Shown: positions 44,563-53,453 of the stretch, piece by piece
Position numbering within the stretch: position 1 is the first letter of the stretch
Layout: each line of letters opens with the position of its first letter
Assembly (NCBI RefSeq): GCF_050589625.1
Contig: NZ_JBNGOP010000006.1
Coordinates: 145,074-209,073 of the forward strand
DNA length: 64,000 nucleotides
Reading direction: 5' to 3'
From: Pelagihabitans sp947500445
GTDB lineage: Bacteria; Bacteroidota; Bacteroidia; Flavobacteriales; Flavobacteriaceae
Notes under the pieces: model-generated
The model's input: only the letters and a program-made list of their open reading frames with translations
What the model was told of the DNA's origin: nothing
Databases searched by the model: none
Translations under genes and position numbers: made by a program

Positions 44563-45948
44563 TCAATCAAAGGTAAAGGACACATCATCTATAAAGGTGA
44601 CCGATCCGGCAATCGGTATCGGGTTTGGCGCTACAAATTCAGGCGAAGAGGACATTACGAAAATGATGTTCGTAGGAACCTCATCGGCCACCAAAACGGT
44701 AACGGGAGCGGAAAATGCGGTATAGTCGGCCACATCCTCAAAAACGGTGTCCACGGTGGCAATGATCGTACCTGCATCGTTCGTCATTACGGCATACACC
44801 CTAAAGCCTCCACTGAATTCCGTTTCTTCGCTGAGCTGGCCCTGCGAAGTACAGCTACCTTCGGGGAAGGATACCGGATCACCACTAACGTGCTTGTAGA
44901 AACCGGTAATGGCGGTAGGTACTTTGGTGAAAGGGTAGGCAACCGGTGAAAAGTCCTGAAAAAAGTCCTCCGGTTCGAACAGCCCTACCACACCGGCTAC
45001 GGGGGCAAAAAAGCCCGAATCGGAAATTAGCTTGACCGCGGAATCCCCAGAATTGACATCGGCTCCGGTAGCCTGGGTCACATAGAACGCATCTTGTTCA
45101 AAATAATCGTCCGTAGTACTAAAGCCCAAAGGCCTGTTTAAACTGGTTATGTTTCTATTGAAGGTCTTTTCATCATTATCGATGCTGCAAGTGGTACCAT
45201 TGAACGCTCCGTCGGCAATACGGTACACGGCTACTTCCTGGGTGCCAAAATCTTCAAATCCAAGATTGGCAATGCTCAGAACATCTTCGGCACCGTCCAA
45301 ATAATCGGGAACCCCGTCACCATCGCTATCGTCATTGGTTACATCGCCATCGCCATCGGTATCCTCGTCAAGCGTTGCGATACCGTCCCCGTCGTCATCG
45401 GCATCCAAATAGTTGGGGGTGCCATCGCCATCGGTATCGTCATTGGTGGGGTCGGCATCGGCATCCAAATCCTCGTTCAAGGAAATTACACCATCGCCGT
45501 CATCGTCATTGTCCAGGTAGTCAAGTACGGCATCACCGTCGGTATCTTCGGTAGCTCCTTCGGTGGCCGTGGGCACACCGTCCCCGTCATCATCGTTGTC
45601 CAAATAATCCAATATGGCATCGCCATCGGTATCGGTACCCGGTCCCTCGTCCGCCGTAGGGATACCGTCGCCATCATCATCGTTATCCTTATAATCCGGG
45701 GTGCCGTCCCCATCGGTATCATCGTTTTCAAAATCATCGTCACCGTTAAGATCTTCATCGCCATTGGTAATGCCGTCGGAGTCTTCATCCGCACTACCAT
45801 CCGGTTTTTCATCAGGTTCGGGTTCGGGATCTGGTTGCTGTGTTACCGGGGGCTCTGCCGGTCCCCCATCATCGGAAGAACAGTTTGTTAAAACCACCAA
45901 CAGCACCAAAACGCTCATAGGTAACCAAAACTTCATTTTTTTCATCAT
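44563..45948 (-). CDS. lipoprotein with thrombospondin type 3-like calcium repeats
   Basis: A 461-residue lipoprotein: lipobox VLTNC (Cys23), then an acidic tether and about 10 DxDxDGxxD repeats (residues 45-220, such as NDDDGDGIPTADEG and DTDGDAVLDYLDN), the calcium-binding TSP3-like pattern. The C-terminal 240 residues form a beta-sandwich-like domain ending in GSVTFIDDVSFTFD, resembling carbohydrate-binding-like domains of Bacteroidota surface proteins. It is the last gene of the operon with a TonB receptor and a propeller lipoprotein. It is probably surface-exposed and calcium-stiffened; the ligand is unknown. Confidence 0.85.
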   Translation of the reverse strand: MMKKMKFWLPMSVLVLLVVLTNCSSDDGGPAEPPVTQQPDPEPEPDEKPDGSADEDSDGITNGDEDLNGDDDFENDDTDGDGTPDYKDNDDDGDGIPTADEGPGTDTDGDAILDYLDNDDDGDGVPTATEGATEDTDGDAVLDYLDNDDDGDGVISLNEDLDADADPTNDDTDGDGTPNYLDADDDGDGIATLDEDTDGDGDVTNDDSDGDGVPDYLDGAEDVLSIANLGFEDFGTQEVAVYRIADGAFNGTTCSIDNDEKTFNRNITSLNRPLGFSTTDDYFEQDAFYVTQATGADVNSGDSAVKLISDSGFFAPVAGVVGLFEPEDFFQDFSPVAYPFTKVPTAITGFYKHVSGDPVSFPEGSCTSQGQLSEETEFSGGFRVYAVMTNDAGTIIATVDTVFEDVADYTAFSAPVTVLVADEVPTNIIFVMSSSPEFVAPNPIPIAGSVTFIDDVSFTFD

Positions 45949-45969
45949 TATTACTTTTAATGTTCGTAT

Positions 45970-47268
45970 TTAATTGTTTTCCATTATTTCATAGAGGCCA
46001 TAAATAATACCACCGGCGGTAACCTTAAATTTTTCCGTTGCGTCCTCACGCTCAATATCGGTCTCGTAAACGGCACTGATGGCCTCTTCGGGATTGTACA
46101 CCACTAGCTGTACCTTTCCGTTATAGTTGTAGGCCATGCCCGATGTAAGACCTGCATTGGCGGGTACACCGGCCACCAAAACAGCGGTCCGGTTCACCAG
46201 ATCGATCTTGGCCCAACGCATCAACGCCTTGTTTACCAGATCGACCGGGGTCTCCGGATCTTCCATTAGGATATTGGTGTACGCGATACCGTTACCTGCG
46301 TATAAAAATCCCGCATTAACGATGATCGTTGCGTTGGACTCGGGGATCAACATTTGTGGCATGAACCCATATTCCGGATCAAAATCATCCGCACCGGCAG
46401 GAATTTTCAGAATTTTTGCGGGCGTATTTTCCCCGGTCGAGAGGTCCAGCCCCAGCCCTCCCTGGGTGGGAAGGTACAGCGTGCCGGTCTCATCGATAAT
46501 CGGGGCGTCATATCGTAAAAAAGGCTGACCGGGGAACTTGGTTCCGGCCGCAAAAATATCTTTAATATAAGTATCCGTATCGGTGTCGATGACCGCGACC
46601 ACACTACCAACAGGACTTTGATATACAAAGGGCGGGAACGACCTACCGGTGTAAAGGCATGCATACAATTTTTCCCCGACCACATATAGCGAACCGTAAT
46701 AGTTGCTCGCGTTCTCCGGGATCTGGAATGCCTCGGAAAGGGATATCTCGCCTTTGCGTATAAAGGTGACCGGGTCAAAAACCTGAATGTTCCGCTCGTT
46801 AAAGTCTACATAGTATCCCTTGTTGTCATTTAAAAAGGCAACTGCGGAACCACCGCCCAGGGTTTCGATGATCGCCCCGTCCTGCGGTACCTTATTTTCA
46901 TTTAAAGTAAGGCGCTGGTAGCCGGCACCGCCAAAAAGCTTTTGTTGGTTCACCACATAATTTTGAAAGGAGACCCCTCCCGAAATTGCGGGGAACGCCA
47001 GTGTTTGTGGCATTGAGGGAATATCCAGGTCACCTTCCGGAAACTGATCGAAGCCCGTTACAAAACCGTTCGCCGAGGATGGACTTCGTGTAAAAAGCAT
47101 ATAGTCGACAGCGGCCGGATCGGGATTCGTGGGAGTAGAGGGACCATCATCCATGGCCGTATTTATCGGTATGGGATCATCGGTGGCGCACCCTAAAAAA
47201 AGCAGTGCCATCATCGACCAAAATAGCGCCCCGGATCGTAAAGCAATATGTGGTATGCCGGCTCTCAT
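45970..47268 (-). CDS. propeller-type surface lipoprotein (DUF4374-like)
   Basis: A 432-residue lipoprotein with lipobox LLFLGC (Cys27), a short acidic/Pro-rich tether and repeated beta blades (for example DTDTDTYIKDIFAAGTKFPG). It is probably functionally analogous to the DUF4374 protein at 37952-39238, though sequence similarity is weak. Its start overlaps the TonB receptor stop (ATGA), so the two are coupled; such pairs usually bind a ligand at the receptor mouth. Confidence 0.8.
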   Translation of the reverse strand: MRAGIPHIALRSGALFWSMMALLFLGCATDDPIPINTAMDDGPSTPTNPDPAAVDYMLFTRSPSSANGFVTGFDQFPEGDLDIPSMPQTLAFPAISGGVSFQNYVVNQQKLFGGAGYQRLTLNENKVPQDGAIIETLGGGSAVAFLNDNKGYYVDFNERNIQVFDPVTFIRKGEISLSEAFQIPENASNYYGSLYVVGEKLYACLYTGRSFPPFVYQSPVGSVVAVIDTDTDTYIKDIFAAGTKFPGQPFLRYDAPIIDETGTLYLPTQGGLGLDLSTGENTPAKILKIPAGADDFDPEYGFMPQMLIPESNATIIVNAGFLYAGNGIAYTNILMEDPETPVDLVNKALMRWAKIDLVNRTAVLVAGVPANAGLTSGMAYNYNGKVQLVVYNPEEAISAVYETDIEREDATEKFKVTAGGIIYGLYEIMENN

Positions 47269-49625
47269 TGTATGGTATATCTTAGTTTAACATTAACGTT
47301 TCTGCCGGGCCGTTGTACCCGAAAGTTATCGAAAACGTCGTCATCGAAAATGTTGTTGATGCGCGCCGATACGTTCCACTTGCCCGAAGTTGTAGTATAG
47401 GTAGCTTCAAGGGAGTTGATATGTTGGTCAGGAACAAAATTGGCAATGTTCCGAAGCGCATTGGCCTCCCTAATGGAGGAGAATTCCGTTATGTAATCAT
47501 AGTAATAGGAAAAACGCAAAAGATCCCTTTCGCCAAGGGGCCCTTCAATGGTATAATGTGCATCGAAACTCATGAAGAAAGAAGGGATGTTGGGCACCCG
47601 GGTACCGATAACATCTGCCTCGGAAGCTTCCAATGCGCTTTGTATGCGCACATCCTGATAGGTTGCCGCCAAATTGGCCTTCAGGTTTTTCAAAGGGCGA
47701 ACGGCAAGATATCCATCCACTCCCTTAATCTCTACTTCCTCTTCGTTAAAATGCCTGGCCAAATCAAAACCGGAGGCCAAAAGTAGGATGCGATCTTGCT
47801 GATAGCGGTAAAAACCGTTTACCTCTAGTGCTACGGGAACCGTATTGAACAATTTGGCCTTGTAAAGGCCGCCGATATTGTAGTTATCGCTCTGTTCCGG
47901 TTCTAGCGCTACATTGCTACCGATCGTACTTTGGTTACCGAACAGTTCTATTTCCTCGGGTAGGCGATAGGCATACTCATAGGAACCCCGAAGAAAGAGA
48001 TTGGTATCGATGTTGTATTTCACCGCCACATTCGCCCCATGGTAATTGTTGTTCAGTTGTTGGCGTTCAAAAGCACCGTCTATAACGTTTTCCAAACTGG
48101 TGGCATCTGCCTTGTAGTTGTAATTTTTATAGGTAAGCACTGTTTCGAGCAGGGTGTTGAACCACATACCGTCCCATTGTATTCCGCTGTAATTTTGTTG
48201 TAGTTGGGCGGGAAAGCGCAAGGGGTCGTCGTTCAGATCGACAAATACGTTACGACCTTCCCTTTGCTGATCGATAAACAGATTGCTCACCGTAATCTTG
48301 TGCGCATCGGTAATGTTATATTTTAAGGTGGTACGCTGTAAAAAAACGTCCCTATCGATGGTAATATCGGCGGGACCGCTCAACAGTTCGGCCCCGTTAC
48401 CGTCCACACTCTCGAGTCGGTTGCCCGACCAGTCAAAAATTACACGGGTAGAATCGAGCGCACTTTGGATGTAGCGCCCAATGTTGGTCTTTGTCTTGAG
48501 CAAAAGCTTATCCGAAAGCGCAACGCTGTAGTCCAAACGGGTGGTAATGCCCTCGTTTTCCTGTGTTACGGCAGCTATCGGTCGAACAGGGTTAAAAACG
48601 ATACCGGTATTGATTTCCCTAAAGGAACGGTCGTTCACAAAACTGATCTTTAGTTCTTTGGCCCAGGGTTTGTTGCGTACGCCCAGCGCAAAATCAACAT
48701 AGGTAGACCTAAAAAGACTATGCCGCCGTTCCGCTTCTATAATTTCAGTGGCACGCCGCTCTTCCTCATTAAAGTTTTGTGCATTTATCTTATAATTATT
48801 ATCGGAATAATTCAAAAAGAAATTACTGGAAAAAAAGAAGTCTTTGGTGTTGGTATGGAACAAATTCACCGAGGGCCGGTGGGTATTGAAAGAGCCGAAC
48901 TGATAGCTGACATCGACATAATCGCCCTGAATCTGTTTTGGAACGATGTTGATACCGCCTCCCAAGGCATCGGTGCCGACCTCCAAAGGGGTTACCCCGC
49001 GGTAAATATCGATGCGCTCTATTTGGTTTACGGGAAGGTTGTTAATGTCGAGCCCAGCGGCCAAATATTGGATCGGCAAGCCATCAAAATAACGTCTGAT
49101 GGCGTTTCCCTGAGCTCCCTGTATGGAAATATTCACGTCACTGCCCAAACCTCCCGACTGCCTTACCCGCACGCCGTTGGCCCTATCCAAAAGGTTCACG
49201 GCATCGATATTGGCATTTTGGAAGAGTTTGGCATCTATCGCACTGACCGCCAAGGGTTGGGCCGATATGATGGACAGCTCCGATTTGCCCTGCACGATCA
49301 CTTCGTCCAAGGACTCCGTTTGGGTGGTCATCACCACGGAGAGGACCAGCGCGGAATTGGAGCTTCCATCGATCGTCCGTACCAAGGTTTTGAAACCAAT
49401 GGAACTAAAACGTATCCGATAGCTCCTATTCTCCAAGCCCGTGATACTAAAAAATCCGTTATCGTCCGAAATGGCATATTTTTCGGAATCGTCAACAAGC
49501 ACGTTGGCAAACGGTACGGTATTTCCGTTTTCATCGCTTATGGTTCCGGAAAGCGTCAGTTGTGAAAAACCATTAAGGGCCGTTCCCAATGAAAATAAAA
49601 GGAAGGTAAATTTGATATGGGACAC
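47265..49625 (-). CDS. TonB-dependent receptor (siderophore/heme-type paralogue)
   Basis: A receptor of about 786 residues: carboxypeptidase-like domain (TLSGTISDENGNTVPFANVLVDD), plug (VRVRQSGGLGSDVNISIQGA, YFDGLPI, TDALGGGINI) and a barrel ending in NVNVKLRYTIQ. I prefer the GTG at 49625, which starts MSHIKFTFLLFSLGTALNGFSQ, a good signal peptide; the longer frame opens with TTG inside the palindromic box at 49634-49656. It is a paralogue of 39265-41610 and leads an operon with two lipoproteins. Divergent from a PepSY operon. Confidence 0.92.
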   Translation of the reverse strand: MSHIKFTFLLFSLGTALNGFSQLTLSGTISDENGNTVPFANVLVDDSEKYAISDDNGFFSITGLENRSYRIRFSSIGFKTLVRTIDGSSNSALVLSVVMTTQTESLDEVIVQGKSELSIISAQPLAVSAIDAKLFQNANIDAVNLLDRANGVRVRQSGGLGSDVNISIQGAQGNAIRRYFDGLPIQYLAAGLDINNLPVNQIERIDIYRGVTPLEVGTDALGGGINIVPKQIQGDYVDVSYQFGSFNTHRPSVNLFHTNTKDFFFSSNFFLNYSDNNYKINAQNFNEEERRATEIIEAERRHSLFRSTYVDFALGVRNKPWAKELKISFVNDRSFREINTGIVFNPVRPIAAVTQENEGITTRLDYSVALSDKLLLKTKTNIGRYIQSALDSTRVIFDWSGNRLESVDGNGAELLSGPADITIDRDVFLQRTTLKYNITDAHKITVSNLFIDQQREGRNVFVDLNDDPLRFPAQLQQNYSGIQWDGMWFNTLLETVLTYKNYNYKADATSLENVIDGAFERQQLNNNYHGANVAVKYNIDTNLFLRGSYEYAYRLPEEIELFGNQSTIGSNVALEPEQSDNYNIGGLYKAKLFNTVPVALEVNGFYRYQQDRILLLASGFDLARHFNEEEVEIKGVDGYLAVRPLKNLKANLAATYQDVRIQSALEASEADVIGTRVPNIPSFFMSFDAHYTIEGPLGERDLLRFSYYYDYITEFSSIREANALRNIANFVPDQHINSLEATYTTTSGKWNVSARINNIFDDDVFDNFRVQRPGRNVNVKLRYTIQ

Positions 49626-49633
49626 GTTTGTTA

Positions 49634-49679
49634 TTATTTGGACCAAATCTAAATAACTATTTTTAATTAATCTAAATAA
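49634..49679. promoter_or_regulatory. two abutting candidate Fur-like boxes
   Basis: Box A (49634-49656) is TTATTTGGA-CCAAA-TCTAAATAA; box B (49657-49679) is CTATTTTTA-ATTAA-TCTAAATAA. Box A is nearly a perfect palindrome, box B keeps the right half. They lie between a TonB receptor and a PepSY operon that are transcribed away from each other, and would cover both promoters. Confidence 0.7.
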
Positions 49680-49727
49680 TGATAATATTTTTCTATATTT
49701 GAATCCTGGATCGATCTTTTATAAAAC

Positions 49728-50045
49728 ATGGGGATTACCTTGGCACTTTTCGGAAGTTTTTTATGCTATGGTGCATCCAAGTATTTTCCGGATAGCTTAC
49801 CCTTGGCAAAGCGCTTCATCAGGGCGCATAAAAAAGCATGTACGACCCTGGGGGCCGTGTTGCTGCTTTTGTCCCTGGTACGGTTCGGTATGGTCAACGG
49901 TTATGCCACCGGCCCGATCATGTTCGCCACGATACTGTTTTTGATTTTCAGTGCGCTCGTTATCGCGTTGTCGGTCCATAAAAATTTCATTTATCTGTTC
50001 ATTGCAATCGCCTTGGGTGACGTTTTGAACACATTACTTTTCTGA
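49728..50045 (+). CDS. small membrane protein of the PepSY operon (DUF3325-like)
   Basis: A 105-residue protein with about three or four membrane segments (about residues 1-14, 37-55, 60-80 and 85-105). In other bacteria iron-uptake operons carry two small hydrophobic proteins ahead of a PepSY protein (DUF3649 and DUF3325); this one resembles that role in size, order and context, not by a diagnostic motif. It is 4 nt before the next gene, so operonic. Confidence 0.75.
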   Translation: MGITLALFGSFLCYGASKYFPDSLPLAKRFIRAHKKACTTLGAVLLLLSLVRFGMVNGYATGPIMFATILFLIFSALVIALSVHKNFIYLFIAIALGDVLNTLLF

Positions 50046-50049
50046 TCTT

Positions 50050-50334
50050 ATGCCCGCCAACACAAAATACCTATCGAGTACCGGTCAACGATGGCTAAAA
50101 GTTTCCGCCGGTATTCTGGGGGGATACCTTGCTACGATTGCGATCCACAATGCCATTGGGGTCGTTTTGGAAAACAAGTCGGCCTTGATCCTTACCACCG
50201 CCTATAGTTCCTTTTTTCTATGGGTAGCACTAATGATTCTCGCCTTTCTCTCCAAAAACGGATGGAAAGCATGGGGCGGGATGTTTCTTATTATCGTGGT
50301 CTGTACGATCATTATCATACTTTTTAAAGCATAG
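50050..50334 (+). CDS. small membrane protein of the PepSY operon (DUF3649-like)
   Basis: A 94-residue protein with about three membrane segments (residues about 18-37, 44-64 and 71-92). Its N-terminus (TGQRWLKVSAGILGGYLATIAIHNAIG) resembles DUF3649-type iron-uptake proteins, which precede PepSY_TM proteins. It sits 3 nt before the PepSY gene. Confidence 0.75.
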   Translation: MPANTKYLSSTGQRWLKVSAGILGGYLATIAIHNAIGVVLENKSALILTTAYSSFFLWVALMILAFLSKNGWKAWGGMFLIIVVCTIIIILFKA

Positions 50335-50337
50335 ACC

Positions 50338-51954
50338 ATGAAACTGAGACCGCTGGGCAAGCGTGCCCATAACATTATGTTCCACACACATACGGTAGCG
50401 GGGATCGTTATCAGTTTTGCATTGTTCATTATATTTTATGCCGGTGCCTTCGCCCTGTTCAAAGATGAAATGTACCAATGGGAAAACCCCGGTGCGCGAT
50501 TTACGGTCCCGAAAACGGTCGATTATGATCGGGTACACGAAGCCATTGCCAAAGCGTATCCAAATTTCAAGGAAGAAGGGCAGCTTACCTATGTCTTTCC
50601 CGATCGCCATGTGCCCTTTGTTCAGGTGTATGGAAGCCTTAAAGAGACCGATAGTACCACAGGGCGATTTCATGCACTTGTCAACTCCGAAAACTTGGAG
50701 GTAATAAAATCGGAAGCGCCCTTGACCACCGTTGGCGACACCCTATATCATTTACACTTCTTTGATCAAATTCCAGGACTGGGCATATGGCTCTCCGGTT
50801 TGGTTTCGTTGTTTTTCCTTTTCGCCATCATAACCGGGGTTCTGATCCATTGGAAAAACATTATCAACAAATTCTATGCCTTCACCACCAAGGGAAAATG
50901 GAAGCAGATATGGACCAATGCCCATACCGTTCTAGGGGTTATCGGTCTACCGTTCCAAGTGGTATATGCCATAACCGGTGCGCTTTTTGGGTTGTTGACG
51001 CTTCTTTTGGCGCCCAGTGCCCTTATCCTTTTTGATGGGGATAGTACGGCCATTTTTAAAAGTATCCGCCCGGAAAGGGGCATTACCGTCGATCCGGATG
51101 CAGCCCTTTCGGAGAATCGATCGCTAAATACGCTCCTTACAGACCTTGAAGCAAAATATACTGATTTTGAGGTGAAAAATGTTGTTATGCAAAACTACGG
51201 TAGGGAAGATGCCACGGCCACCTTCTATATTGATGATGGGGAAGGTATCGTTGGTGACGGGCTTTTTGTGTACCGCATGAAAACGGGAAAAATAGAAACA
51301 CAGATAGCGCCCAATAAAAAGACCTATAGTCAAACGGTATACAACCTGTTGATCAAATTGCACTATGCCACTTTTGGCGGAATGTTGATGAAAATCGTAT
51401 ACTTCATCCTCGCCATGATCACATGTGTTATAATCGTAAGCGGTATTCTGATATGGCAAAAAGCCCGGGACACTGCGCAATATACGGAGCGGCAAAAACG
51501 CTTTCACCATAGGACCACAAAAATCTATCTCGCCATCTGTTTGGGCCTTTTTCCCGCTACGGCGCTTATCTTTTTGGCCAATAAATTGATTCCTATGGAT
51601 GCCGTAGGGCGTGCATTTCAAGTAAACACCATTTTCTTTTTGGGGTGGTCCCTATTACTCTTGACAGGGCTGTTCTGGAACAATTTTAGAAAATTGAACC
51701 GTAACTACCTGGGCATAGGAGGGGCGTTCTCGCTTTTGATACCGGTAGTGAACGGTATCGTAACCGGTGATTGGGTTTGGATAGCGCTTTCCAAAGGGTT
51801 ATGGGAAGTTGCTTCGACCGATCTGTTTTGGTTCTTTACCGGCATTACGGCAATTAGCTTGGTCCCAATAGTGTCACGGGAAAAAGTTTTGAAAAAAGAG
51901 CGGACCAAAGCATCAACTGAAGGCCTGAGCATGAAAACGAACGGATCTTTATAA
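50338..51954 (+). CDS. PepSY-associated transmembrane protein (large form)
   Basis: A 538-residue membrane protein. FHTHTVAGIVISFALFIIFYAGAFALF is the first PepSY_TM segment with its conserved His, followed by a periplasmic domain, LGIWLSGLVSLFFLFAIITGVLIHWKN, WTNAHTVLGVIGLPFQVVYAITG, and a C-terminal group of extra membrane helices. The family reduces ferric siderophores or releases iron in the periplasm. The last gene of its operon; a different branch from the shorter 36723-37895 protein. Confidence 0.88.
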   Translation: MKLRPLGKRAHNIMFHTHTVAGIVISFALFIIFYAGAFALFKDEMYQWENPGARFTVPKTVDYDRVHEAIAKAYPNFKEEGQLTYVFPDRHVPFVQVYGSLKETDSTTGRFHALVNSENLEVIKSEAPLTTVGDTLYHLHFFDQIPGLGIWLSGLVSLFFLFAIITGVLIHWKNIINKFYAFTTKGKWKQIWTNAHTVLGVIGLPFQVVYAITGALFGLLTLLLAPSALILFDGDSTAIFKSIRPERGITVDPDAALSENRSLNTLLTDLEAKYTDFEVKNVVMQNYGREDATATFYIDDGEGIVGDGLFVYRMKTGKIETQIAPNKKTYSQTVYNLLIKLHYATFGGMLMKIVYFILAMITCVIIVSGILIWQKARDTAQYTERQKRFHHRTTKIYLAICLGLFPATALIFLANKLIPMDAVGRAFQVNTIFFLGWSLLLLTGLFWNNFRKLNRNYLGIGGAFSLLIPVVNGIVTGDWVWIALSKGLWEVASTDLFWFFTGITAISLVPIVSREKVLKKERTKASTEGLSMKTNGSL

Positions 51955-52111
51955 CAAGGAAAGGGCCTATACCGACCGTTTCAATGCGACCAAAACACTA
52001 GCCACCTACGTCCAAGAAGCGCGCATGGAAACCGGACCACCACTAAGTTGTTGTGCTTTTAGGGATAAATCTTAACACCATAAAGAACATTTTTCCAAAG
52101 CGGGCCGCAAT

Positions 52112-52277
52112 TAATACCATTTCTACCTTGAAATTACCCATTAAAAATTGCCCTTTTCCGCTAATACTTCAAAATAAAAAACAACCGTAGCTACTGCTAT
52201 GCTTGATTTTTCTTTTTCGTCCAAGCAAAAAATGGCGGCTTTTTATTTGGGTAATTTCAAAGCAAAAATGGTATAAT
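52112..52277. repeat. 166-bp BIME/MITE-like element, copy 2
   Basis: Left end TAATACCATTTCTACC (52112 on) and right end GCAAAAATGGTATAATA (to about 52277) are inverted repeats in about 23 of 26 positions, with TTGAAATTACCC/GGGTAATTTCAA as inner perfect arms. The core CAACCGTAGCTACTGCTATG resembles the core of copy 1. It lies between convergent genes; the flanks of this 370-nt gap (51955-52111 and 52278-52324) show no other feature. Confidence 0.8.
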
Positions 52278-52324
52278 ATCCTTTACAACAATGAAAAGCT
52301 ATTGGAACTTGCTAGTCCGAAAAA

Positions 52325-53317
52325 CTAATTTCTTATCGAACTTGGCAACGTTCCAAATTCCTTTTTAAAGGCCGCCGTAAAATGCTGCGGATTTTTATAA
52401 CCGATTTCGTTAGCTACTTCCTTGATGGTCATTTGGTGTTCGATCAACATTGTTTTGGCCGTTTCGAGCCGTAAACATTTCCAATAGTGGTATACCGATG
52501 TCCCGAACAGTTCTTTAAAACCCCTTTTGAGGGTAAACTCGTTCGTGCCCACTTCTTTGGCCAGGTTCACCAGCGTAGTCGTTTTTTTATAATCTTTTTC
52601 CAAAATCTCCTTTACCGCATATATTTTTTCGATGTCCTTCTTCTTCAAGTTTACCGGAGCGTTTTTTACATCGTAAGAATACATCTGTTCAAGTTGTGTC
52701 AGCAGCAGGGCGATTATCTTGGATTCAAGAAAAATTCGTTTGAACAAGCCTTTTCGTTGGCACTGTATAATGTCATTGATCAATTGTCCCATTTCCAAAG
52801 TGATGGGAAAATTATAGGTGGATGAAAGGATGGCCGATCTGCGGTCGGTTATGGCTTTTTTAAAATCGAGAAAGCGTTTGCTCCCACTGGGAATATATTT
52901 TTCGAAAAAGGCCGGGGATAAATTGATTTCAAAAATCCGAAGTGGCAACTTCGAGGACCATTTTGAGATTCCGGTGGTCCCTTTCGAATAGAATATATTG
53001 TGCTCCCCGGATACAAAATCCACCGTACCCGAAAGTTCGGACGCATCCGTTGAAGTGATGCCGTTCAACGCAAAGTGCATTTCCACTGTCTCAAATTCCG
53101 TTTCAAAATGGAACAATGTATTCTTGGCAAGTTCAAGATTACCGTAACCGATATGGACCCCTTCGAAATAAATTTCCTTGTAGACTCCTTTTCCGAAAAA
53201 TAGAGAGGCCGAAAAAGTCCTTTCAAATAGTGGCTCGGAATCATCCTTAAACCAGTCCGGGTACTCCGCCTCCATCAAAATTTCGTTGAAATCCTTTTGA
53301 TAAATAGTAGTTCGCAT
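52325..53317 (-). CDS. AraC-family regulator (PchR-like, second copy)
   Basis: A 330-residue regulator. Its C-terminal domain has two helix-turn-helix units (TTLVNLAKEVGTNEFTLKRG and MTIKEVANEIGYKNPQHFTAAF). The N-terminal part aligns along its length with that of the regulator at 41741 (shared YKEIYFEGVHIGYGNLEL/YREIYVNGFYLGHNDMRL pattern), so they are paralogues. It is divergent from the small protein/TonB/ABC operon, with a palindromic box in between, and probably activates that operon on sensing its siderophore. Confidence 0.9.
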   Translation of the reverse strand: MRTTIYQKDFNEILMEAEYPDWFKDDSEPLFERTFSASLFFGKGVYKEIYFEGVHIGYGNLELAKNTLFHFETEFETVEMHFALNGITSTDASELSGTVDFVSGEHNIFYSKGTTGISKWSSKLPLRIFEINLSPAFFEKYIPSGSKRFLDFKKAITDRRSAILSSTYNFPITLEMGQLINDIIQCQRKGLFKRIFLESKIIALLLTQLEQMYSYDVKNAPVNLKKKDIEKIYAVKEILEKDYKKTTTLVNLAKEVGTNEFTLKRGFKELFGTSVYHYWKCLRLETAKTMLIEHQMTIKEVANEIGYKNPQHFTAAFKKEFGTLPSSIRN

Positions 53318-53400
53318 AATTCCGTTTCGCGTTGTTTTTATTCCGCTTCACGTAGGTGCGGTTCATGGGTCGGGTAGTACTTTTACGCTTATAAATTTAG

Positions 53401-53423
53401 TTATTTATAATTAATCCAAATAA
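53401..53423. promoter_or_regulatory. candidate Fur-like box at the AraC/TonB-ABC divergent promoter
   Basis: TTATTTATA-ATTAA-TCCAAATAA has the 9-5-9 layout; its reverse complement matches box A at 49634 (TTATTATTTGGA, then TAAATAACTA). It lies 84 nt from the AraC start and 31 nt from the start of the next gene. Confidence 0.6.
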
Positions 53424-53453
53424 TAATTACCAATTTTATCTGCCGTTGTCAAA

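Noticed and set aside
48720..49565. A 281-codon open frame antisense to the TonB receptor
   Set aside because: It overlaps a well-supported receptor, has no recognisable motif, and its composition mirrors the receptor's codon pattern.
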